Shown here in pieces: positions 30,429 to 37,632 of a stretch of DNA of 64,000 nt. The notes beneath the pieces are model-generated. The model saw nothing but the letters and a program-made list of their open reading frames with translations. It did no database searches and was not told the DNA's origin. This stretch comes from Streptantibioticus cattleyicolor NRRL 8057 = DSM 46488 (GTDB taxonomy: Bacteria; Actinomycetota; Actinomycetes; Streptomycetales; Streptomycetaceae): assembly GCF_000240165.1 (NCBI RefSeq), contig NC_017585.1, positions 620,001 to 684,000 of the forward strand, written 5' to 3'. Made by a program: the position numbers and the translations under genes. Position 1 is the stretch's first letter; the number at the start of each line of letters is the position of its first letter.

Positions 30429-31084
30429 TGGACGACGGCGCGCGCGGCGGCGCCCCCCGGGGACGACGCCGGGAGGCGGACCGCAACGACGTACGGCTGA
30501 TGCGGGCGGCCCGCGCCGCCTTCGCCGAACTCGGCTGGGACGCACCGGTGTCGGAGATCGCCCGGCGGGCCGGCATCGGCATGGGCAGCCTCTACCGCCG
30601 CTACCCCAGCAAGGAGGCGCTCGCGCAACGCATGCGCGTCCTGGCCATGGACCGCCTCACCGAGCAGGCCACCGCCGCGAGCGCCCGCCATCCGGACCCG
30701 TGGACGGCGTTCACCGCGTTCCTGCGGGACGCGGTGTCGGACCAGGAGCCCGGCGGTCCGCTGTTGCGGCTGCTCGGCGGCCGGCTGCCGTCCACCGGTG
30801 AAGTGGCCGCCGCCGCGGCCCGGTTGCGGTCGGCGCTGGACGCGCTGGTGGCCGCGGCGCACGAGGCGGACGCGCTCCGCCGCGACGTTGGCCCGGCCGA
30901 CGTCCCGCTGCTGCTGGAACTGCTCTCGCTGCGGATCCCGGCCGGTGCGGAACGTTCGGCGGAGCTGCGCTCCCGTTACCTGGAACTCGTCCTCGACGGC
31001 CTGCGCGCCCCCGCCTCCGGCGACCCGCTGACCGGGCCGGCCCCCGAGTGGCGTGAACTCCACGCGATGTGGAACGCGTTGTGA
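30428..31084 (+). CDS. TetR-family transcriptional regulator
   Basis: 218 residues. The N-terminal helix-turn-helix is clear (VRLMRAARAAFAELGWDAPVSEIARRAGIGMGSLYRRYPSKEALA); the rest is the variable ligand and dimer domain. ATG 30428 lies eight bases after the SDR stop, so the two genes form an operon. It probably represses its own operon at the GGAGCGCTCC site and responds to a substrate of the SDR. The stop is followed by a hairpin. Confidence 0.9.
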   Translation: MDDGARGGAPRGRRREADRNDVRLMRAARAAFAELGWDAPVSEIARRAGIGMGSLYRRYPSKEALAQRMRVLAMDRLTEQATAASARHPDPWTAFTAFLRDAVSDQEPGGPLLRLLGGRLPSTGEVAAAAARLRSALDALVAAAHEADALRRDVGPADVPLLLELLSLRIPAGAERSAELRSRYLELVLDGLRAPASGDPLTGPAPEWRELHAMWNAL

Positions 31085-31085
31085 G

Positions 31086-31114
31086 CCAACTCAGGCTCCG
31101 CGGCGCCGAGTTGG
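31086..31114 (+). terminator. Hairpin after the TetR gene
   Basis: CCAACTC pairs with GAGTTGG, with an inner GGC/GCC pairing, one base after the TetR stop. It separates this operon from the secreted-protein gene at 31280. Confidence 0.55.
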
Positions 31115-31279
31115 GGCCGTCAGCACCAACAGGGCGTCATGCCACTGAATCGTTTCCGCTCGTTGCCTTCCCATGACGGAATCACAACATTCGGCGTGCA
31201 GTGTGGTCGTCGACCGGATGTCGTCGCGTGCCCCGGAACGTTGCGTACGACCGGGGCGCGAACGAAAGGACTTGATCAC

Positions 31280-31813
31280 ATGCGTCGTCTGCTGACTGCC
31301 GCCGCCGTCGCCAGTGCCGTCGCCGCCACCGGCCTCCTCGGCGCGGGAGCAGCCACCGCGGCCGTTACCGCACCGCACACCGGTGCCGCCGCGTGCCAGC
31401 CCGGGACGCTCAAGGCCGCCGTGGACCCGAGCGGCCCCGAGCAGGCGGGCATGAACCACCAGGGCACGCTGCTGCGCCTGACCAACACCGGCACGACCAC
31501 CTGTGCCTTCAGCGGTTACGCCGGCCTGGCGCTGGAGGGCGCCGGACACTCCGCGATACCGACCACCGTCCGGCACGGCAGCACCTACTTCGCCCAGGAC
31601 CCGGGCGTGCGCCAGGTCACCTTGCGGCCCGGCGCCTCGGCCTGGGCCGACCTGGTGTGGACCCACGTCGGCCAGGACACCGTCCACGCCAAGTACCTGC
31701 AGATCTCCCCGACCGGCAGCAACGCGCACAGCACCGTCGCCTTCGCCCAGGACCTCGACGGCGGCCGGCTGTCCGTGACCGCCTGGTCGGCCAGTAAGCC
31801 CGCCATCGGCTGA
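31280..31813 (+). CDS. Secreted DUF4232-type protein
   Basis: 177 residues from ATG 31280, with GAAAGGA upstream. Signal peptide MRRLLTAAAVASAVAATGLL to about residue 28, then a beta-rich domain beginning CQPGTLKAA and containing LRLTNTGTTTCAFSGYAGLAL and TLRPGASAWADLVW, the DUF4232 pattern. Two Cys could form a disulfide. The function of these exported actinobacterial proteins is unknown. Confidence 0.82.
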   Translation: MRRLLTAAAVASAVAATGLLGAGAATAAVTAPHTGAAACQPGTLKAAVDPSGPEQAGMNHQGTLLRLTNTGTTTCAFSGYAGLALEGAGHSAIPTTVRHGSTYFAQDPGVRQVTLRPGASAWADLVWTHVGQDTVHAKYLQISPTGSNAHSTVAFAQDLDGGRLSVTAWSASKPAIG

Positions 31814-31853
31814 CCCGCGACTCGCCTGGTCCGTCCCGGCGGCCCGGGGCGGA

Positions 31854-32675
31854 TCAGGCCAGCGTCTCTCCGCCGTCCACGGTGATCACCTGGCCGGTGA
31901 CGTAGTTGTTGGCCATGAGGAACAGGGCCGCTGCGGCGGCTTCCTCGGCGGTGCCGAACCGGCCGAGGGGGGCGCCGGATCCGGCGGCGGCGACCGCCTC
32001 GTCCGAGTCCAGCCCCGGCAGCGACCGCAGCAGCGGGGTGTCGATCCGCCCGAAGCGGACAGCGTTCACCCGCAGCCGCGACGGGGCCAGTTCCACCGCG
32101 AGCGCCTTTGTGAGCGTTTCCACGGCGCCGACGACCGACAGCGGGACGGCCATCCCGGGTATCGGACGGACCACGAGGATCCCCGAGCTGAACGTGAGCG
32201 AGCCGCCCGCGGGGAGCCGCTTCGCCGCCGCGCGGGCGACGGCGAAGGCCGCCCACAGTCGGGAGTCCACGTTCGTGCGGACGTCCTCGGCGGTCAGCTC
32301 GGTCAGCGCGCCGGCACCGCTGATGCCGCCCGCGGTGACGAACACATGGTCGACCTCGCCGACCCGCTCGAAGACCTCGGCGAGCACCCGCTCGTCTCCC
32401 CCGTCGCCGCGGACGCCCACCACGGCGTCCTCGCCGCCCTCGGATCCCGCGCCGCGCACCCGCGAGACGGCGGCCTCCAGCCGGTCGGCGTCCCGCCCGA
32501 CCAGTACGACCCGGGCGCCCACCGACCGCAGCAGGACACCGGCGGCCAGCCCGATGCCCGAGCTGCCGCCGATGAGTACGGCGGTCCTGCCGGACAGCCC
32601 GCTCGGCAGCGGCGAACGAACGGGGACGGGGACGGGGGCAGGGACGGGTACGGGGGCAGGGGTCGCGGCGCTCAT
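31854..32675 (-). CDS. SDR-fold protein without the YxxxK active site
   Basis: 273 residues from ATG 32675. The nucleotide motif LIGGSSGIGLAAGVLL and C-terminal NNYVTGQVITVDGG are SDR-like. After the Ser region (LTFSSGILVV) the sequence reads VPLSVVGAVETLTKAL where YxxxK is expected, so the catalytic Tyr is missing. The first 25 residues are an odd Pro/Val repeat (PVPVPAPVPVPV), coded by short GC repeats. The gene is divergent from a TetR gene with two shared operators, which makes it that regulator's likely target. Confidence 0.8.
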   Translation of the reverse strand: MSAATPAPVPVPAPVPVPVRSPLPSGLSGRTAVLIGGSSGIGLAAGVLLRSVGARVVLVGRDADRLEAAVSRVRGAGSEGGEDAVVGVRGDGGDERVLAEVFERVGEVDHVFVTAGGISGAGALTELTAEDVRTNVDSRLWAAFAVARAAAKRLPAGGSLTFSSGILVVRPIPGMAVPLSVVGAVETLTKALAVELAPSRLRVNAVRFGRIDTPLLRSLPGLDSDEAVAAAGSGAPLGRFGTAEEAAAAALFLMANNYVTGQVITVDGGETLA

Positions 32676-32736
32676 GGGCGGGCCTTTCGACAAGGTGAGC
32701 CGGACGACGGCATGGAGCGGCCCGTCGGCTCAAATA

Positions 32737-32804
32737 AACCAGATGGTTGATTTATTGCTCCCTCGATACTGCCCCTCGCCCGGCAGCGTGTCAACCGGGT
32801 GGTT
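32737..32804. promoter_or_regulatory. Two AACC(N4)GGTT operators between SDR and TetR genes
   Basis: AACCAGATGGTT at 32737-32748 and AACCGGGTGGTT at 32793-32804 share the AACC...TGGTT frame and have centres 56 bases apart. One lies before each divergent gene; the second is 12 bases before the TetR ATG. They are embedded in AT-rich DNA. This is the classical TetR autoregulation layout. Confidence 0.7.
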
Positions 32805-32815
32805 TAATTCATGCC

Positions 32816-33415
32816 ATGGCCTACGACGCGGAAGACACCAGGCGGCGGATCTTCGAGGCCGCCGCCGCCGAGTTCGCCGAGCACGGCCTCGCCGGGGCCA
32901 GGGTCGACCGGATCGCCACCGCCGCCGACGCCAACAAGCAGGCGATCTACCTGTACTACGGCAACAAGGAGAAGCTGTTCGCCGCCGTCCTGCGGGCCAA
33001 GCTGGAGGAGATCCGCGTCTCCGTCCGCCTCGACCCCGACGCCGTGGCCGAGTCCGCCGGGCAGATCTTCGACTGGTACCAGCAACACCCCGAGTTGATC
33101 CGGCTGTTGCTGTGGGAGTCGCTGGAGGGGGGCGGCGGACTCGACGAGATCGAACGGGAACGCCGCGTGGGCTTCCGCGAGAAGGTGGACCACCTCCTCG
33201 ACGGCGGCGTGGCCCGCCACCTCCCCGCCGACGCGCGCGTCCACGCCACCCAGGACCTGCTCTTCACCATCATGGGGCTGATCGCCTGGAACTTCGCCGT
33301 CCCCAGGATGTGCCGCGTCGTCCTGGACGAGGAGTCCGACCACGCCGCCCTGGCCCGCCGCCGCCGCACGGTGGTCGAAGCCGTCCGCACCCTCGCCGCC
33401 GCCCCGCCCCCGTAG
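32816..33415 (+). CDS. TetR-family transcriptional regulator
   Basis: 199 residues from ATG 32816. Helix-turn-helix RRRIFEAAAAEFAEHGLAGARVDRIATAADANKQAIYLYYGNKEKLF, then a long C-terminal domain of the TetR_C type (LLLWESLEGGG, LLFTIMGLIAWNFAVP). It probably represses itself and the divergent SDR-like gene through the paired operators. An ATG five bases earlier is out of frame. Confidence 0.92.
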   Translation: MAYDAEDTRRRIFEAAAAEFAEHGLAGARVDRIATAADANKQAIYLYYGNKEKLFAAVLRAKLEEIRVSVRLDPDAVAESAGQIFDWYQQHPELIRLLLWESLEGGGGLDEIERERRVGFREKVDHLLDGGVARHLPADARVHATQDLLFTIMGLIAWNFAVPRMCRVVLDEESDHAALARRRRTVVEAVRTLAAAPPP

Positions 33416-33454
33416 CCTTGCCGACGCGTCCACGCACCACATACAACTGGCCGC

Positions 33455-33907
33455 ATGCCACTGCACTGGAAGCTCGTCGTCGACAGCGCCGACGCCCCCT
33501 CCCTCGCCGACTTCTGGGCCGCCGCCCTCGGTTACGAGGTCGAGGACCCGAGCCCCCTCATCGAGCGCCTGCTCGCCGCCGGCCACCTCGCACCGGACGT
33601 GGTCGCCGAACACCACGGCCGCAGGATCTTCCGCGGCTACGCCGCCGTCCGCCACCCCGACGACCCCTACGACGAGATCAGCGGCACCGGCCACGGCCGA
33701 CGCCTGCTCTTCCAGAACGTGCCCGAGGGCAAATCCGGCAAGAACCGCCTCCACCTCGACATCCACAGCGAACCCGGCACCCGCGACGCACTCGTGGCCC
33801 GGCTGGAGACCCTCGGCGCCACCCGCGACCGCGAGGTCGACCAGGGCCCCGCCGGCCACTGGTGGATCATGCGGGACCCGGAGGGCAACGAATTCTGCGT
33901 GGCGTAA
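33455..33907 (+). CDS. Glyoxalase/VOC-family protein
   Basis: 150 residues. Two beta-alpha-beta-beta-beta units are visible: LVVDSADAPSLADFWAAALGYEVE and NRLHLDIHSEPGTRDALVARLETLGAT, ending in MRDPEGNEFCVA, the Glu-containing end typical of VOC proteins. No fixed reaction can be assigned. It lies 39 bases after the TetR gene and is closed by a hairpin. Confidence 0.85.
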   Translation: MPLHWKLVVDSADAPSLADFWAAALGYEVEDPSPLIERLLAAGHLAPDVVAEHHGRRIFRGYAAVRHPDDPYDEISGTGHGRRLLFQNVPEGKSGKNRLHLDIHSEPGTRDALVARLETLGATRDREVDQGPAGHWWIMRDPEGNEFCVA

Positions 33908-33911
33908 CGGT

Positions 33912-33940
33912 CCGGCTCCACGCCGTCCGCGTGGAGCCGG
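33912..33940 (+). terminator. 11-bp hairpin after the VOC gene
   Basis: CCGGCTCCACG pairs perfectly with CGTGGAGCCGG over a seven-base loop, five bases after the stop. It probably ends the TetR-VOC transcript. Confidence 0.65.
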
Positions 33941-34024
33941 TCGAGGATGCGTTCCAGCGCGTCCCCGACCGTCGCGTCCCGGCGCGGGGATCGCGCGCCA
34001 CCGGCGCGGGGTCGCCTCGCGGGG

Positions 34025-34471
34025 TCAGGCGAGGGCGGCGACCAGCAGGGCGAAGGCGGCGATGATGACGGCGACGCGGACGTAGTGGAAGCGGTCCCAG
34101 CGGTTCATCTGCTCCTTCCAGTCGGCGGGCCGGTTCTCGGGGGTCCACGTCTTGCCGCGGTTGTTGATCGGGACGAGCAGCAGGACCGACATGATCACGC
34201 TGAGGAGCAGCAGCGCGCCGGCGGTGACGATGAGGCCGGTGCCGTGGTGGGTACGTCCGGCGATGGCCCAGACCGCGACGAGGACGAGCGAGGTGATGTA
34301 CCAGACCGGCATCACGGCTCCGAGCATCCGGCCCCCGTGGGCGCGGCCGAGTTGGCCGCTGTCACCGGGGAGTGCGTCGAGGATCCGGTTGATGACGAAG
34401 GCGACGGAGAACTCCACCCCCACCATCACGCCGACGACCACGGTGGTGAACACCTCAAGTGCGCTGAGCAT
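34025..34471 (-). CDS. DUF1772 (anthrone-oxygenase-like) membrane protein
   Basis: 148 residues with four hydrophobic segments: EVFTTVVVGVMVGVEFSVAF, MPVWYITSLVLVAVWAIAG, LIVTAGALLLLSVIMSVLLL and VRVAVIIAAFALLVAALA. VPINNRGKTW and WKEQMNRWDRFHYVR match DUF1772. GGAGGGG precedes the ATG. Related proteins include anthrone oxygenases, but most are uncharacterised. Divergent from a TetR gene with two shared operators, so it is probably repressed by that regulator. Confidence 0.82.
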   Translation of the reverse strand: MLSALEVFTTVVVGVMVGVEFSVAFVINRILDALPGDSGQLGRAHGGRMLGAVMPVWYITSLVLVAVWAIAGRTHHGTGLIVTAGALLLLSVIMSVLLLVPINNRGKTWTPENRPADWKEQMNRWDRFHYVRVAVIIAAFALLVAALA

Positions 34472-34489
34472 GATGACCCCTCCTGGGAC

Positions 34490-34552
34490 CTAGCATCGCT
34501 AGATGATGAGGCAAAGCTAGCCTGCCGCTGCTTGATTGTCTAGCGGTGCTAG
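34490..34552. promoter_or_regulatory. Twin CTAGC(N3)GCTAG operators, 50 bases apart
   Basis: CTAGCATCGCTAG (34490-34502) and CTAGCGGTGCTAG (34540-34552) have centres exactly 50 bases apart; a single GCTAG half-site lies between them at 34516-34520. The second ends nine bases before the TetR ATG. CTAG is rare in such GC-rich DNA, which makes the pair stand out. They are the likely sites of the TetR protein at 34562. Confidence 0.8.
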
Positions 34553-34561
34553 GATCAAGCC

Positions 34562-35140
34562 ATGTCGGTACAGGAACGCAAGCGACGCGAACGGGCGGAG
34601 CGCGAACGCCTCATCGTGGCGACAGCCCGCGAACTCGCCGAGCAGCAGGGCTGGGACGCGGTCACCACCCGCCGGCTCGCCGAGCGCATCGAATACAGCC
34701 AGCCCGTCCTCTACAGCCACTTCCGCGGCAAACGCGAGATCATCGGCGCCGTCGCCCTCGAAGGCGCCACCGAGATGGCCGTGGCGCTCCGGGTCGCCAC
34801 CTCCGCCGCGGACGGCCCCCGCGCCCGGGTCACCGCCCTCGCCCGCACCTACCTCGACTTCGCCACTCGCAACCCGGCGGTCTACGACGCCCTGTTCCAA
34901 CTCGACGGCGGCCTGCCCTTCGCGAACGAGGACACCCCCGAACCCCTGAAGGACGCCTTCGCCGCCCTGCTGGAAAGCCTCTCCGAGGTCGCCGGCGACG
35001 GCGTCCACCCCGGACTCTTCACCGAGGTGTTCTGGGCGGCCCTCCACGGCCTGGCCACCCTGACCCGAGCAGGACGGCTCCCCCCGGAGGACGCCGAGCG
35101 CCGACTGGAACTACTGGTGGACCGGCTCGCCATCGTCTGA
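34562..35140 (+). CDS. TetR-family transcriptional regulator
   Basis: 192 residues. Helix-turn-helix LIVATARELAEQQGWDAVTTRRLAERIEYSQPVLYSHFRGKREIIGAV, followed by a TetR_C domain (FATRNPAVYDALFQLDGGLPF, FTEVFWAALHGLATLTRAGRL). It should repress the divergent DUF1772 gene and itself through the CTAGC...GCTAG sites. Start fixed by the ATG right after the second operator. Confidence 0.92.
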   Translation: MSVQERKRRERAERERLIVATARELAEQQGWDAVTTRRLAERIEYSQPVLYSHFRGKREIIGAVALEGATEMAVALRVATSAADGPRARVTALARTYLDFATRNPAVYDALFQLDGGLPFANEDTPEPLKDAFAALLESLSEVAGDGVHPGLFTEVFWAALHGLATLTRAGRLPPEDAERRLELLVDRLAIV

Positions 35141-35186
35141 CACACCACCCCACCGCCGGGCACGCGGCCGGGGCCCCGGACCCCGG

Positions 35187-35245
35187 TCTACCGCGCCCCC
35201 ATGGACGCCCGCCGCTTTCCGCGGGAGAGGCGGACACCCCGTCGG
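35187..35245. repeat. Direct repeat copy A, relic of a methyltransferase 3' end
   Basis: Bases 35187-35213 are identical over 27 bp to 37573-37599, and the similarity continues to 35245/37632 with a few changes and one indel. In copy B this sequence is the 3' end of the PIMT-like methyltransferase gene; here it encodes (minus strand) only SRGKRRASMGAR and a stop, with no gene body. The two copies bracket the kinase-peptide-radical SAM cassette. The other 90 bases between the TetR stop and the kinase gene hold no gene. Confidence 0.8.
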
Positions 35246-35290
35246 ACATGACTCGTTGAGCGCGCACACGAGCGGAGTCGGCACCGGGGC

Positions 35291-36097
35291 TCAGCCGGCC
35301 TTCCGGTACTCCGCCCAGCGCCGGGACGCGTCGAAGACCGTGGCCGTCCATGGGTCCGGGTCCACCCCGGCGATTTCCTCCCACAGATTCGCGGTCGCCA
35401 GCGCGAAGGCCGTGACGGCTTCCGGCGCTGCTGTCCTCCATGCCGGAACACGTGCCGCCCACTCCTCCGCCGACCGGGGCTCTTGCTTGCCCGCCGCCAT
35501 GAGCCACACGACCCAATGGGCGGCGTCCAGCCATGCCGCGCCCTTGGATGCCCACGCCCAGTCAACGAGATAGGCGGGACCGTTCACGAGGACGTTCTCG
35601 TTGTTGAGGTCCGTGTGAAGCAGGGAGTCACCCGCGAAGTGCGCAACGTCCGTGGGCTTGGCCGCGTACGCCGCGAGGCGCTGTTCCGCGTGCCGCAACT
35701 CGATGGGCGGGCAAGGGACTTCCCCCAGTCGGCAGAGCAGATCAGCCACCTTCGGCAGATCCGGTGAACCTGCCGAGTAGTCGGCGTGATGGCCGTCCAG
35801 GGCTTCGAAGCCCAGGAGGACCCATCCGGCGTCTTCCACCTGCCACAAAAGCGCGGGCGCGATACCGCGAAGGTACGGGTTGACTTCGGCTTCCCGGTGC
35901 TGGGTCCACACCCGCCCGTGGTCGGCTCTCAGACCTTTGATGAAGAAGGACCCGTCAGCGGTCGAGATCCGCGCCGCGATCTGACTGTTGTAGCCCTGGA
36001 TTACCATCTCGGTCCTGAGAATCTCCCCGGCGTGAGATTGGACGCCGACGAGCACGGCGGGCGGTAGATCATCGAACGACATTCGCTCAGTTGCCAC
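35291..36097 (-). CDS. Aminoglycoside-phosphotransferase-like kinase
   Basis: 268 residues from GTG 36097 (an ATG at 36082 is also possible). Protein-kinase-like fold of the APH/choline kinase group: SFFIKGLRAD contains the ATP-binding Lys, LLHTDLNNENVLV is the HxDxxxxN catalytic loop and VDWAWAS the metal-binding Asp. It phosphorylates a small molecule or possibly a peptide; antibiotic resistance is not implied. It follows the small peptide gene on the minus strand in a lower-GC cassette and is the last gene of the set. Confidence 0.78.
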   Translation of the reverse strand: MATERMSFDDLPPAVLVGVQSHAGEILRTEMVIQGYNSQIAARISTADGSFFIKGLRADHGRVWTQHREAEVNPYLRGIAPALLWQVEDAGWVLLGFEALDGHHADYSAGSPDLPKVADLLCRLGEVPCPPIELRHAEQRLAAYAAKPTDVAHFAGDSLLHTDLNNENVLVNGPAYLVDWAWASKGAAWLDAAHWVVWLMAAGKQEPRSAEEWAARVPAWRTAAPEAVTAFALATANLWEEIAGVDPDPWTATVFDASRRWAEYRKAG

Positions 36098-36190
36098 GGC
36101 GCCCAGACTCTCATACAGCGGCCCGTGCGGGTCCCGCGGCGCAATCGCGCCACGGAGCCCGCACGGAGCCCCACAGGTGTACCGACGCGG

Positions 36191-36364
36191 TTACCGGTAC
36201 GGGTTGTCGTCGTTGCACCCCGGCGTGGTGCCCTCGGTCAGCGACTCGACGTCGTCCACGATGACCAGTCCGGCGGGCTCCGCGAGCTTCGGCCGTTCGG
36301 CCGGGGCCGGAACCAGACTCAGCGCGGGACGGGAGTGGGTGATCACCACTGCTGCAGCGCTCAT
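36191..36364 (-). CDS. Small peptide, candidate RiPP precursor
   Basis: 57 residues. Its ATG overlaps the radical SAM stop (ATGA at 36364-36361), so it is translationally coupled to that gene. The N-terminal two thirds (VVITHSRPALSLVPAPAER, AGLVIVDDVESLTEG) look like an acidic leader, and the last residues TTPGCNDDNPYR form a short core with one Cys, two Asp, two Asn and a C-terminal Tyr-Arg. No signal peptide. Position beside a SPASM radical SAM enzyme and a kinase supports a precursor role; modification is inferred, not shown. Confidence 0.65.
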   Translation of the reverse strand: MSAAAVVITHSRPALSLVPAPAERPKLAEPAGLVIVDDVESLTEGTTPGCNDDNPYR

Positions 36365-37317
36365 GTGATGTGGTCTCCGTTTCCGTGTTGGCAGTAAGTG
36401 TTCAATGGTGCCTTCGCTTCCTGGTACGCCTTGGCGAGTGGACGGCATACCCGGCACGTTGCCGAGAGCCGACAGCCGCTACAGCCACCGGAGCGAAGCA
36501 TTTCGGCATCTGCGATCGCGGGCAGACGCAGGAGGCCGTCAAGTCCCTCAGCCATGAGGTTGACGGGGTTCTCTCGACCTACCTTGCACATGGTGGCGAA
36601 CCCGTGGGGGTCCACGTGAAAGAAGGCATGACCCGCCGGACAGCCTTTGAAGACTGTGGACTTGTCCAGGAATCCCGGAGCCTGGGCAGCCAGTGGTTCA
36701 GGTTTACCGTCGTATGTCGGGGAAATGTTCGCGTACTCGGTGTACGTGTACGCGTACTCCTCGGCAAGGTCCCGCATGGCTTCCACTTCGTGCGCGTTGT
36801 GCTTGGTGACGATCAACGCCAGTTCGAGCGGCACTCCGGCCTCTTTGGCGGCCTTGATGAGCATTCCCAGCCCGTAGGCCGTCCGATAAGAATGTGCGAA
36901 GTCCCGGTCGATGGTGGGCTCACCCCCCGTGAACTGGAGCCACAGGACTCCGGCGTCACGAAGCATGAAGAGCAGCCGATCCTTTTCTTCCCGCGACAGG
37001 CCTTCAAACTTCCGTTCGGCAAGGTAGCGGTGCTCACAGTTGAAGTTGCAGCCCTTGTTGATCTCCCACGTCGCCCGACTGTAATTCAATGAGGTGAGCG
37101 GACGAACCAGAACGGTCCTCTCTGTCGGGCACCCGGCGAGGTCGATCCCCCATGCCTGCCGTGCCGCGTCGACCAGCCACCCCGGCACCGTCTGCCTGTC
37201 GGCCACGGCATCGGAGAGTTCTTTGTACATGATGTGCGGAATGTGCATCCCTTTACGTGCACCGGGACGCGCGACGATGAACTTGTCACCCTGCGGGCTG
37301 GCGATTGCCTGGTACAC
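36361..37317 (-). CDS. Radical SAM/SPASM peptide-modifying-type protein with one cluster Cys replaced
   Basis: 318 residues from GTG 37317. The SAM-cluster motif reads CNFNCEHRYL: Cys90 and Cys94 are present but the third Cys position is Arg97 (codon CGC, one transition from TGC). FTGGEPTID follows normally. Between YRTAYGLGMLI and KAAKEAGVPLELALIVTKHN the family usually has some 50-60 more residues, so part of the barrel appears to be deleted in frame. The C-terminal SPASM-type cysteines are intact (GCPAGHAFF, MCKVGRE, CSGCRLSATCRVC, YCQHG). Both lesions argue for an inactive or altered enzyme although the frame is open. Base composition is lower in GC than the flanks. It is the first gene of the cassette. 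Confidence 0.78.
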   Translation of the reverse strand: MYQAIASPQGDKFIVARPGARKGMHIPHIMYKELSDAVADRQTVPGWLVDAARQAWGIDLAGCPTERTVLVRPLTSLNYSRATWEINKGCNFNCEHRYLAERKFEGLSREEKDRLLFMLRDAGVLWLQFTGGEPTIDRDFAHSYRTAYGLGMLIKAAKEAGVPLELALIVTKHNAHEVEAMRDLAEEYAYTYTEYANISPTYDGKPEPLAAQAPGFLDKSTVFKGCPAGHAFFHVDPHGFATMCKVGRENPVNLMAEGLDGLLRLPAIADAEMLRSGGCSGCRLSATCRVCRPLAKAYQEAKAPLNTYCQHGNGDHIT

Positions 37318-37572
37318 AAGGCGGCCTCCGACGCGTGTGGCTCCTGGCCCTGCAACAGCGGCGGGACTTGCGAGCTTTAAGCAGCTTCAGAATGCGGGAA
37401 GTTGATGTCCAGTGGCCTGTCCGGAACCGAACGCAGGGCTTGCGCGGTTGCACCGGGAGACCGGGTGGCCATATCTCAAGAACAGTGCGGCCCGAGACCT
37501 CTTCGAGCGATGGAGTCTGGTAACCCCGGCCAGGCTGATTCCCCGTTGAACACGCGGATGTCCGTACCAGGA

Positions 37573-37632
37573 TCTACCGCGCCCCCATGGACGCCCGCCA
37601 CCTCCCTCGGGAGAGGTGGACAACCCCGTCGG
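37573..37632. repeat. Direct repeat copy B, at the 3' end of the PIMT-like methyltransferase
   Basis: The partner of 35187-35245, with 27 identical bases and then a diverged 30-base tail. It contains the methyltransferase stop codon and its last 18 or so codons (HLSRGRWRASMGAR). The offset between copies is 2386 bases. Confidence 0.8.

Noticed and set aside
33930-34000. Minus-strand fragment reading DALERILDRLHADG, similar to the methyltransferase C-terminal LWDALERIRNRLNAEG, considered as a third relic of that gene
   Set aside because: It is very short, partly built by the terminator palindrome, and has no flanking similarity; chance resemblance cannot be excluded.
35291-36097. APH-like gene considered as an aminoglycoside resistance gene
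   Set aside because: Only the generic HxDxxxxN and DxW kinase signatures are visible. Context is a peptide cassette, not an aminoglycoside cluster.
36191-36364. Peptide considered as a lanthipeptide or thiopeptide precursor
   Set aside because: It has one Cys and few Ser/Thr in the C-terminal part, and no LanB, LanC or LanM gene is visible, so a lanthipeptide is not supported; only a generic precursor role is kept.
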